Assembly (NCBI RefSeq): GCF_035083965.1
Contig: NC_089724.1
Coordinates: 18,680,974-18,744,973, forward strand
Length of the DNA: 64,000 bases
Reading direction: 5' to 3'
Origin: Branchiostoma lanceolatum
Lineage: Eukaryota; Chordata; Leptocardii; Amphioxiformes; Branchiostomatidae
A program made the position numbers and the translations under genes. The notes beneath the pieces were generated by a model that was not told where the DNA came from, searched no databases, and was given only the letters and a program-made list of their open reading frames with translations. Shown here in pieces: positions 12,262 to 22,446 of this stretch (the stretch's first letter is position 1; each line of letters begins with the position of its first letter).

Positions 12262-15200
12262 ATGGAGTACGATGCGATTCTACAATATCTTGGAGATTTC
12301 GGTCCATTTCAGCGACGAACAGCGTTTTTACTGGTCCTTGGATCCATGCAGACTGGGCTACACATCGCCGTCATGACGTTCATCGGCGCCATCCCCAATC
12401 ACCACTGCCGGGTGGCAGAGACAGGTCTCTCGGCCGACAACACGACATGGTCCGAGGCGCTGAACGTCAGCATCCCGATGGAAGAGGTGGACGGAACGTG
12501 GAGACTCAGCAGCTGTAGGAAATACAGCAGAGAGGTCATTTCTGGGAATTTTACTACCACGAGGTGCCCTGAGGACTCGCAGCATGGCAGCATGTTCACT
12601 GTAGGCTGTGCGAGTGGATGGGACTTCAGAAATAGGAGTACCACGGGCTGTACTGACGGGTGGGAGTACGACAGGAGCCAGTATCACAACAGTGTTGTCA
12701 TGCAGGTGAGACGTTTTGTGTGATACGTGGCCGATAAAGTCTCCGAAGTTCATGTGGAAGGACGTATCTTCACAACCAAAAACCCGAACCGTGATGTCCA
12801 CATTTGGTTTTCAGAATAACTCATTGTAACCAACGACATCTCATATACTGTATAACTGGACAAAAACTAGACGCTAAGGCATATGCAGACCGGTTTCGAT
12901 GGGTATACCATATCTTTTTGCGGACTGTGTATTTTGTCTGTTTCCAGTACGAATAGATCTGATCAGTAATATGATGTCAACTGAGAAACCTCCCTGAACC
13001 ACATGAATACGATTCTAGGCCAAGGAGGCATGTTGACTCGTGCAAGCAAACAAATAAGATTTGTATTGCCAATGCCTTGGCGACCCACGTGTCGAGACAC
13101 ATGGGTAGCTAGTCCAAGGCAGACTAATCTCCAAGAAGTTAACACTTAACGTAACGTAACGTATACTTTGTAGAGTTGGACCCGCCGGCCTACAAGCATG
13201 AAAGTACTTAAATCATAAAGGTTTTGAGCGGAGAAGGATTTTTATTGCCATTCACGATGAAACACTAAGCGGGTATCTCGATGGGCCGCACCTGTTTACG
13301 ACAAAAATTGCGACAATTTTTCCTTACGGTCACACTGACGCGAGAGGCATTAAGTATTATGCCCAGCTGCCAGCTGGGCAGGTTATTGGAATTCGCAGTG
13401 TTGCCAGTGAATTCAGCACAACGTACAAAGATTAAAATGTATTAAAAAGAGATTTGCAGCGACCAAAGTGTTTTGTTCTCTGCATGTGTAACGATACATG
13501 TTTATAGATTTATTAGGACTTGAATGGTGTAATCTGTATTTCTCTTATATTTGTCTGCAGACCGGTACCCTTACCTCGTCCCTCATGCCCGCAATGGAAA
13601 GCGGGCTGCATACCGATTTGAGCTTCTAATGAATGAACAAAGTTTCAAGCAAACAAACCTTGAAACTGGCATATTACGTTTTGCAGAATAAATTGTGCTT
13701 GTTGACCTATTGGCGCCTTTAAGCTTTTAGCGCCAGTTCGTAGATTGCGAATATTTTGGAATTTTCAAAAAAATCGCAAATTTCAGACGAGAACATCTTC
13801 CGCAAACAGGCGCGAACCAGTGAGATATTTTGTACCTCACCCCTTTAGCACGACCTGGTGTGTGAGAGAGCCTGGTTACGAGAGCTGGCGCAGTCCATGT
13901 TCATGGCGGGGGTGGCAACAGGAGGTCTTGTCTTCGGAGTCCTATCTGACAGGTACGTCAGTTAACCGAGTCTACGCAAAATTTCCGACTCACTTTCATT
14001 TGATTTTGGGTCTTCAGGTAGCAACATGACGTAAGTGGCAGGGCACTGAAGGCTCAACGGTGAGACCACGAATGACAGCTGTTCATCATCGGCCCTACCT
14101 TACAGATGAAGCTGTTCGTGTCCTACCTTACAGGTGCAGCTGTTCGTGTCCTACCTTACAGGTGCAGCTGTTCGTGTCCTGCCTTACAGGTGCAGCTGTT
14201 CGTGTCCTACCTTACTCGTGCAGCTGTTCGTGTCCTACCTTACAGGTGCAGCTGTTGGTGTCCTACCTTACAGATGCAGCTGTTCGTGTCTTACCTTACA
14301 GATGCAGCTGTTCGAGTCCTACCTTACAGGTGCAGCTGTTCGTGTCCTGCCTTACAGGTGCAGCTGTTCGTGTCCTACCTTACTCGTGCAGCTGTTCGTG
14401 TCCTACCTTACAGGTGCAGCTGTTGGTGTCCTACCTTACAGATGCAGCTGTTCGTGTCTTACCTTACAGGTGCAACTGTTCGAGTCCTACCTTACAGGTG
14501 CAGCTGTTGGTGTCCTACCTTACAGATGCAGCTGTTCGTGTCCTACCTTACAGGTGCAGCTGTTGGTGTCCTACCTTACAGATGCAGCTGTTCGTGTCCT
14601 ACCTTACAGGTGCAGCTGTTCGTGTCCTGCCTTACAGGTGCAGCTGTTCGTGTCCTACCTTACAGATGCAGCTGTTCGTGCCCTACGTTACAGGTGCAGC
14701 TGTTCGTGTCCTACCTTACAGGTGCAGCTGTTTCCTACCTTATGCTTGGGTCACATTTCCAATCCGGGGCCCGGCCAGGCAGTCTTCGGGAACGTAAAGT
14801 ATGATATAAAAGACCATTAAAAGCACAAAACGTGCCAGAATTATCTAAGAACATAGCTTGTGCATATCTATTGATATACACTTTTGATTTTTCGTTTCCG
14901 GAAACAGCCCGGCCGGGCCCCGGCTGGAAAATGTGACCCTAGCATTACAGGTGCAACTGTTCGAGTCCTACCTTTCAGATGCAGTTGTTCATGTCCTACC
15001 TTACAGATGCAGCTGTTCATGTCCTACCTTACAGATGCAGCTGTTCGTGCCCTACGTTACAGATGCAGCTGTTCGTGTCCTACCTTACGGATGCAGCTAT
15101 TCATGTCTTACCTTACATGTGCAGCTGTTCGTGCCCTACGTTACAGATGCAGCTGTTCGTGCCCTACCTTACAGGTGCAGCTGTTCGTGCCCTACCTTAC

Positions 15201-18200
15201 AGGTGCAGCTGTTCGTGTCCTACCTTACAGATGCAGCTGTTCATGTCTTACCTTACAGGTGAAGCTGTTCATGTCTTACCTTACAGATGCAGCTGTTTAT
15301 GTCCTACCTTACATATGCAGCTGTTTATGTCCTACCTTACAGATGCTGCTGTTCATGTCTTACCTTACATATGCAGCTGTTCGTGTCCTACCTTACAGGT
15401 GAAGCTGTTCATGACAGATGTCTTACCTTACAGATTCAGCTGTTTATGTCCAACCTTACAGATGCAGCTGTTTATGTCTTACCTTACAGATGCTGCTGTT
15501 CATGTCTTACCTTACAGATTCAGCTGTTTATGTCCAACCTTACAGATGCAGCTGTTCATGTCTTACCTTACAGATGCAGCTGTTCATGTCCTACCTTACA
15601 GATGCAGCTGTTCGTGTCCTACCTTACAGGTGAAGCTGCTCATGACAGATGTCGTACCTTACAGGTGTAGCTGTTTATGTCTTACCTTACAGATGCAGCT
15701 GTTAATGTCTTACCTAACAGATGCAGCTGTTCATGTCCTACCTTACAGATGCAGCTGTTCGTGTCCTACCTTACAGATGCAGCTGTTCGTGTCCTACCTT
15801 ACAGGTGAAGCTGTTCATGGCAGATGTCCTACCGTACAGATGCAGCTGTTCATGGCAGAAGTCGTACCATACAGATGCAGCTGTTCATTGCAGATGTCCT
15901 ACCGTATAGATGCAGCTAGCTGTTTGTGTTATACCTTACAGATGCAGTTGTTCATGTCCTACCTTACAGATGCGGCCGCCATCGGACGTTACTGGTGTGC
16001 GTCCTGCTGCTGGTGACGTGTGGCACTGGCCTTGCCTTTACGTCCAACCTGGCAGCCTTCATCGCCCTGCGGTTCGTTCTGGGAGCCGCACAGAACGGAC
16101 TGCAGTTCACTACACTGGTCACAGGTACAGATATTGCTTACATAGAAACTGTATGTATGGAAGTGTTAGTCCCTATTAGACTCCTTGAGCTGTTCAGATT
16201 TGATTTTTACACATTTTAAAACGCATGCCATCTTTTCCAAAGTTTGCAGTTCTGTAAATCTTAGTTTCAGCAGTAATAATCTTTTAAAAAAGTTTTCACC
16301 ATAATTATTTATGATTAATTTACGGTCATTCAGGCCACATTTACCCTTTGTAATAGAGGCGGTGACTATGTTAGTTAACCAAGTGTATTGATTATATGTC
16401 ATTGATGATTTTATTCGGTAAGGATCTCGCGGGCAACACAACCCGAATTTCGTCCTTATTACATATGGGTTAATAGCTATTATGATCAACATCATCAAGA
16501 TTGAGCTAAACGTTCCTTTATGATATTTTAGGGATGGAGACAATAGGAATATCGCGGCGAATGGCATTCGGGATTTGTGCAGCCCTTGCTCCCTCAGTTG
16601 GTTACGCGCTTCTGGGTACTCTAGCTTACGTCATCAGAGACTGGCGGATCCTGCAACTCGCAATAACATCGCCAGGGGTGCTGTCACTCATAGCTTGGTG
16701 GTAAGATAGGATTACTCGTTGTTAAAGAAGCAAAGATGACGTACAAATATTTCCAAAAATGCATGTGGAAAAGTCGTCATATTTCTACACGACTCATTCA
16801 ATGAAATGTTTTCTATAAAGAATTGTTATCCTGCCTTTACCCGCTTTCAGGTTCACTTTTTTTTTAACTTGATCAAATCTTTAAACCTTTGCTAACACCC
16901 ACATTTACCAGTGCACCGCTGGTATAAGGATTGGTTGTTGTTTCTCTAAAAGTTTTTGTAAGTAAGATATGTTTGGAATCATTTGCCCAGGTTTATACCA
17001 GAATCTCCGCGCTGGCTTCTCCTGAACAACAAGGTAGAACAGTGGAGAAAAACCATTCAGAGAATCGCCGAGTACAACGGAGTCGAGATGTCTCCGAAAA
17101 TGTACGAGTACGTGGAAAGTTGTACAGCTGGAAGTGGAAGTAATGATGAAGTGGATGGAATTCCTGGCGACTCTACGAGGAACTACAACATACTTGATCT
17201 TGTCCGAACGCCGAACATGAGGAAGATCACAGTTGCGATGATTATCGCAAGGTAAACCGACTGTTGCGTTGTTTTTGGACTAGTCGATCAAATGGCCAAT
17301 CCATCCATTACCTTTGTCCAGCAGAAAACAGGTGTGTGGTCGATGACAGGTTAAGTCAGCAGAAGAATGGGAGTTTGAGAAATTTGTTTGGCTTTTGATG
17401 TCCATAGATTTTTATTCCGTATAAAGATAAGGACGTCCTTTAAAATTGAAACATAACTTCAGTTCCATATTAATCGTTTATATATAATACTTCGCCCGCC
17501 CTACTGCATTACGAGCTCGAGATTGAGTGAAAGTCAGACATGAGCAGCATGTTCCCCACCATACATGTTTAACGGCCATGTTGTCTTCCTCCTTTCTGTG
17601 TCACAGTTTGAACACGATCTGTGTTTACGTTGGTCTCCTGTTCGGAACGTCCCTGTTGGCCGGTAGCCATTACGTCAACTTCATTCTCGGCGCATGTGTC
17701 GAAGCAGTCTCCATTTTGACGGCAGGGGTGACCATGCGAAGATGGGGCCGCAAGCGGTCCGTTGTTGCCTTCAGCCTGCTCGCTGGAGTCTCATGCGTGG
17801 CCACGGCAGTCGTTCCGACCGGTAAGATTACGGCATGTTCATATTATTGCTTTCTCCACTTTTCATTCACCTGGCCAATCATTCTGACGACACTTTACAT
17901 GTTAACTGTGTGACCTAAAGAGAGATTCGTAAGTGATTTACAGTTCCTGACTTACGTTTTCACAATTGAAATCAACAGAGGCGCAGATCTTTATGTTTTT
18001 CACTATTTTCTATTATACAGGCCTCGGTCAGGTGACGACAGCACTAGCTACAGTGGGCAGGTTTGGCGTTAGCAGCACAATCTCCATCCTCGACATCTAC
18101 AGCACAGAACTCTTCCCGACTGTGGTTAGGTGAGTGGATTCTAAAACCTTGACCACTGCATCTGACAGTCAAAGGTGCGTTGCCAGAGAATCCCGCGCTT

Positions 18201-19101
18201 CGAACCTATTCGCAGTAACGAGTGGTTCCATGGATCAGAGTTTTGCATACAACTGATATCATAAAGTGGTTTATAAATGAAAGCACCGTAACACTGAACA
18301 AGTTCCTTAGCTTTATGAACAGACTGCCTAGGAGTTGTGCTAAGTTGAAAGATTGATAGAACAGTTTCTGGACCCTTTCTGGACCCATCTATCATTGGCT
18401 ACTGGAAAAAGTTTTTTGATTTCGAGAAAAACGTGAATTATGTCCTTTAAAATGAAAATCCCTTATCATGATGTACTACATGTTCGATACAACAGACACA
18501 TGGGGATCGGCACCACCATCCTGGTCTCCCGGGTGGGCGGGATCGTGGCTCCGTTCCTCAGTCTCCTTGGTAACGTCTGGCGGCCACTCCCTCTGCTGAC
18601 GCTGGGCGTGCTGTCCTGCGTCACCAGCATGGTCGTCACCGTGCTGCCCGAAACACACGGCGTGCCGCTTCCCAACACTCTGGAGGACGGGGAAAACTTT
18701 GGGAGGTAAGCTGAGACAGAATACGTCGTTGTGTCGGAAATCTTAGTGGAAAGTTCCATATACTATAGCTGTCTTTACGTAAGAGCCTGGTTCTTCCCTT
18801 TAGTCACTGACGAAAGATAGCGGATGCTGTCCGAAACGTCTGACTATTTACGAAATTCATCCAGTTGCTTGAGTAACTGTTCTTGGCGAGTCTTTACATA
18901 CCTTTATTACTATCATGATAATAAATGTCTTCCGGCAATGTGGCTTGCAATTTCTGTTTTTCTCTTTCCAGGGCGTCACCCCCCTCCCCCATGTGTAAGT
19001 CCAACTTTGCCGCCATTCCCAAAAAGACTTTTGCTGACGGCAGGGCCGTGTATGAGGACAGGGCGCAGTGTGAATGGGTGGAGCTGGTAACAACTGTTTG
19101 A
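12262..19101 (+). CDS. SLC22-type organic ion transporter, copy A (9 exons, 598 aa)
   Basis: Exons 12262-12705, 13849-13952, 15970-16124, 16532-16700, 16991-17251, 17607-17821, 18021-18129, 18496-18705 and 18972-19101; the 1797-nt frame is open to TGA. The order is that of SLC22 (major facilitator superfamily) proteins: [18 protein letters not shown]1, a large Cys-rich extracellular loop with Asn-glycosylation sites (N60, N68), [14 protein letters not shown], the loop motif GVLSDRCGRHR (about 178-188), [10 protein letters not shown] in the central cytoplasmic loop, [15 protein letters not shown], and [16 protein letters not shown] near the C-terminus. SLC22 proteins are 12-TM plasma-membrane carriers of organic cations, anions or carnitine; the substrate cannot be told. 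The start is the first ATG, aligned with family N-termini. Intron 2 is a splice-acceptor minisatellite. Candidate AATAAA at 19193. Paralogue: 22447-28044. Confidence 0.9.
14075..14741 (+). repeat. 28-bp minisatellite repeating a 3' splice site, first block (intron 2 of copy A)
   Basis: About 23 head-to-tail units with consensus RTGCAGCTGTTCGTG followed by TCCTACCTTACAG. Every unit contains a pyrimidine-rich stretch ending in TTACAG followed by RTGCAG. The true exon 3 acceptor downstream is TCCTACCTTACAG then ATGCGG, so the unit looks like a multiplied intron/exon junction. The unit has no stop codon in any forward frame, which explains three overlapping long frames reading 28-residue repeats. 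A MITE separates this block from the next. Confidence 0.9.
14742..14945. mobile_element. MITE inserted in the minisatellite
   Basis: About 204 bp with terminal inverted repeats of nearly 40 bp: the left end reads ATGCTTGGGTCACATTTCC and the right end is the complement of ATGCTAGGGTCACATTTTCC. Subterminal GGGGCCCGGCC sits on both sides. It carries no coding capacity and interrupts the 28-bp array of copy A only, so it probably entered after the duplication. The target duplication is unclear because the flanks are repetitive. Confidence 0.75.
14946..15969 (+). repeat. 28-bp splice-site minisatellite, second block, running into exon 3 of copy A
   Basis: About 36 units, more varied than the first block (TGTTCATGTCT, TGTTTATGTCC and GTGCCCTACG variants). 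Several longer units contain an extra CATGACAGATGTC or CATGGCAGATGTC segment. The last unit passes without a break into the real acceptor at 15969/15970. Most units keep the TTACAG acceptor core; a few have CGTACAG or CATACAG, which are still AG-ended. Confidence 0.9.
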
Positions 19102-19634
19102 ATGGGACTCCCTTTGACTTTCACAGCTATTCTTTCATTTAAAGGCACAGAGAAGATGAGTCTTAATTCTAATGCAAAAGAAAATAAACAGACAAGCAGA
19201 AAGATTGCAACAATGCCATACATGCAACAAAGAACACAGCCTTGCTGGTTCAGGCACCACATAGAAAGTATCTATGATAGATAATAACACATGCATAAAG
19301 TGATGACAACATACAAAAGGATACATGTACTACAAAACTTGTCTTTAAAGGACAAGTTAAAGTTTGCTAGCAATGTACCAGAATACTCCAATATGAGCAG
19401 AGGTTCACAAAAACAAAATAAAATGGCGTTTTATAGAGTTTTCACTAATACATGTGTTTACAGAATGAGCTCTTTATTACCTCAATGAAAAATTGAGGTA
19501 TTGTTTTTGGCGTGTGTGTTATTCTTAGGAATGTGATTCTGTAATGTATTACACAACAATGTAAAGTTGCTTTAATCTGAGTGTTGTTACGATTGCAATC
19601 CAAGGAAACGATACAGTGTAAGTACTACACGAAA

Positions 19635-20180
19635 CAAATGGAATATGATTGTAGGAACATCTCTTTGTCTCCTCTGATTTAAAGGAACAAATCTCGAAGG
19701 TGTTGGTCCCTACGGAGGGGGGGCCCCAAATCATCATGGCAAGGGGGGCCCAAAATACCATGGCCGCTCCATTCGGTCCCCCTCCTTGAACTTATAATAT
19801 ACGGACTTCTGCTTTGGAAACAGACGGAATATAATTGTAGGAACATTCTCTTTGTCTCCTCTGATTTTAAGAAACAAGTCTCCAAGGCATTGTTCTCTGC
19901 AGAGGGGGGCCCAAATCATCATGGCAAGGGGGCCCAAAATACCATGGCCGCTCCGTTGAGATTCGCCCCCCCCCCCTCCTTGATGTTATAAATGGAAACA
20001 GATGGAATATGATTCTAGGAAAGATCCGTTCTTGTATTTTAAGGAACAAGCCTCGAAAGTATTGGACCCGACTAAGGGGGCCTCAAAACATCACGGGTAC
20101 CCAAAGCAACAATACCATAGCCGCTGTTGGGACCCCCCCCCCCCCCCCCTCCTTGACCCTGTAGACATCTACGGACTACA
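19635..20180. repeat. Tandem repeat, about 183-bp unit, three copies, G/C-run rich
   Basis: GAATATGATTGTAGGAAC-type starts recur at about 19639, 19820 and 20003. Each unit also has a GGGGGGCCC block, an ATACCATGGCCGCT-type block and a C-run before TCCTTGA. A diverged partial copy with GGGGGGCCCAGATTAGCACGG lies near 20500. It sits between the two SLC22 units and has no coding potential. Confidence 0.7.
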
Positions 20181-21977
20181 TCTAAGGATAAACTTGGAAT
20201 ATATTTGCTGGCAATATCTATTGAAGTGGTTTTCTTTCACGGAAACAAGCCTTTTGTAAAGAGCCACAAATGATGAAAAATTTCATGGCTTCTGAAAGGT
20301 ATTGAGATAGTCTAGTACTTGTCTAGTATTACAGTGTTAAAACAATGTTTTAGCAGTGGGGGTGTAAGTTGTTTTGTCTGATACACGTAACACTTAGCTA
20401 AACTTAATGTACGTATATCTATCTATTTTCAACACAGGATTGTGTTATGTCGCTGTGGGCCTTCGTAGTTTTGGGGTCACGCAGATTCCAAGCAGATGTG
20501 GAGGGGGGCCCAGATTAGCACGGGGGCCCATAAAATATGGAACACCTGCTCTAACACTTTACACAAGATTCAACTATCTAGTTCTGTGTCAAAACGATCG
20601 ATATCATGTTGAATACCTGCTTTTGCGGACACCTCCTTGGGGGTAGGGGGGGGGGGGTGTCCCGAGAACGCTCGACGCTAAATTCTGGAGCTACATATGA
20701 CGCTAAATTCAGTTAGTCTCTCTACGCTCTACCCTAAATTCTCAGTCAAAACTCACACACCTAGAAGCTGAACTCTTGCGTCAGAGCTGGTGATCGTCTT
20801 GACTCGATTACTTGAAAAGCATCCTAACTTAGTTCTTTGCATTAAACGCATGAGTGATACAGTATTGAGACATTGAACTGATAGTAGTTACCACAGAGAA
20901 TACTTACTGGTAATGACCAAGTCTAGACTGACGTTAGGTCGCACACAATGACGTCTGTATCAAATGGAGTCTAACCTTTTTGTTAACTTATGATACGAGG
21001 CACTATTGAACTGCGAACTTTCATAACTGAAATGGGAGGCCACACCACAGCTTGCTTATGAAGGAAGACCTTTGGTGGTGGAAATTTCTATTTTCGTGTA
21101 TTTAGAAATAATAGTGTGACGTTATGAGGGACCAATGCTATCACATACGTCTAAGTTCTCTCAACTCCACTCCAACGTATTTGAAGGAAGTACGGTCTCA
21201 TTTTGCAATGTTATGGCTTAACCAATGGCAACATGGTAACCTGACGTGCGCTCTTGTAAAAGACGCCAATTTTGTGCCCCCGTGGCAACATTAATCCAAA
21301 TACGCTGACAGTGACTGTAATTCATAATCTGGCATGGTGGCGTCCATTACGTACCAAACCAACTACCCCGCCCCATTCCTATATAATGTCCTTGACACGT
21401 ATATGTATTTTGCAACCCAAATACTAGTAAACAACTTTCCGAACAGCTTTTTCGTAAATTTTGAGCACAACGTGTGGCAGCTGAAAACCCGAAGAAGCAT
21501 TCAGTGCGAGAAAGCCTGTCAGAAAGCGTAGAAAACTGTTCTAGTCTTTTCAAACAGAGTTAGCAGCCATGCCAGCACATGCCTACTAATATGAAAAAAG
21601 TGTAACTAGTACACATATATATAACTTTCTACGTCGCAATGCAAAAGTTCCTCAGAGATCTAGAATTTGTACAGTAAATATATTCCCACTTCTGAGGCAC
21701 ACATCAGATGATAATGTTAGAGATATCTTAATGATGATCCGCCACGGCATTACTTTTGCATTAAATGAAGTCGAACCTGTCTGGTCGCTCTGGAGCTTAT
21801 TGTGAATCAAACTATTGGAATCTCGAAGATTCACCTCTGACATGGGAGTGGCAATGAATAACAATAAACAATTACGCGTTACGGCTTATGTACTGATTAC
21901 AAAGTACGTCGATTTTGGGCGCACCTGCCTACGGATTACGAAGACGAAAAAGGCTGCATTACGCCTTACGAAAAAGG
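20181..21977. other. Spacer between the SLC22 units, no gene seen
   Basis: Apart from the diverged repeat near 20500 and a G-run near 20648 I see no exon. This spacer is not part of the duplicated unit. Confidence 0.4.
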
Positions 21978-21988
21978 GTATCTTTGGT

Positions 21989-22034
21989 CCGCTCCCAACA
22001 TTGCTACCCCGCGGGGTACCGATGTTGGGAGCGG
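21989..22034. repeat. Near-perfect 46-bp palindrome at the left end of duplication unit B
   Basis: Two 23-bp arms, CCGCTCCCAACATTGCTACC.. and its complement, match at about 21 of 23 positions with no loop. It is followed after about 15 bp by a foldback element. Confidence 0.75.
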
Positions 22035-22049
22035 GCGGTGTCAAAGCTT

Positions 22050-22167
22050 ACTCTCCAAGCAGAGGTTGGTGGGGAAGATTGTGACATTTTGTCCTGTGCC
22101 CCGTTTTCTTGTTGGTGGACAGGATAAAAAGGTTACAATCTTCCCCACCAACCTCTGCTTGGAGAGT
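22050..22167. mobile_element. ACTCTCC-family foldback element, intact
   Basis: Left arm starts ACTCTCCAAGCAGAGGTTGG and the right arm is its complement, ending GGAGAGT. Matching continues inward through GTGGGGAAGATTGT to about 36 bp. In unit A the left arm survives at 11741 but the right arm is gone. Other members: 34909-35044 and 42706-42833. Confidence 0.75.
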
Positions 22168-22398
22168 AGTCAAATCTAACAAGGCTGGACTCCAGGCTAT
22201 TGTCTCTGTACCCTTTCTTTGTCCTTGATGTGCTTTTACTCCCAATGAATCAATAATGTAATCGAGGGATAAAGGGTCATAAATGCGTGTCGACCCCCGA
22301 AGTGATGGAACGGTCTCCATTTTCTCGCGGAAGGAAACGAAGACTGCATAGCACTCTCGTGGCATAGCGGCGGGTTGGGCGACCTTTGGACTCTAGTG

Positions 22399-22404
22399 TA
22401 TAAG
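22399..22404 (+). promoter_or_regulatory. Candidate TATA box of SLC22-type gene B
   Basis: TATAAG 48 bp before the ATG at 22447, the counterpart of 12207-12212 in unit A. Confidence 0.35.
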
Positions 22405-22446
22405 ATTTGGGTAGCTCTAAGATTCGTCGGAGGTTTAGCAGACAAG

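Larger units (their letters stand above)
11669..19512 (+). repeat. Tandem segmental duplication, unit A
   Basis: Colinear with 21978-28451 from GTATCTTTGG at the left to GTATTGTTTTTGGCG at the right, covering the promoter, all nine exons, most intron sequence and the 3' flank of an SLC22-type gene. Unit A is about 7.8 kb and unit B about 6.5 kb. The main differences are the size of the intron-2 minisatellite, a MITE inside that array (A only), a hairpin element at 11858-12063 (A only) and a MITE in intron 4 (B only). Intron similarity is high, so the duplication is recent in evolutionary terms. Confidence 0.9.

Noticed and set aside
14075..15969. CRISPR array
   Set aside because: The 28-bp units are directly adjacent with no spacers, and the window is animal DNA.
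14060..16016. Long open frames of 28-residue repeats (MQLFVSYL.., RCSCSCPTL..) as a repeat-protein gene
   Set aside because: They are open in all three forward frames because the 28-bp unit has no stop; they lie in an intron and have no independent start, signal or splice evidence.
18466..18759. Minus-strand frame opposite SLC22 exon 8 (and its twin at 27409-27702)
   Set aside because: Antisense shadow of a well-supported exon.
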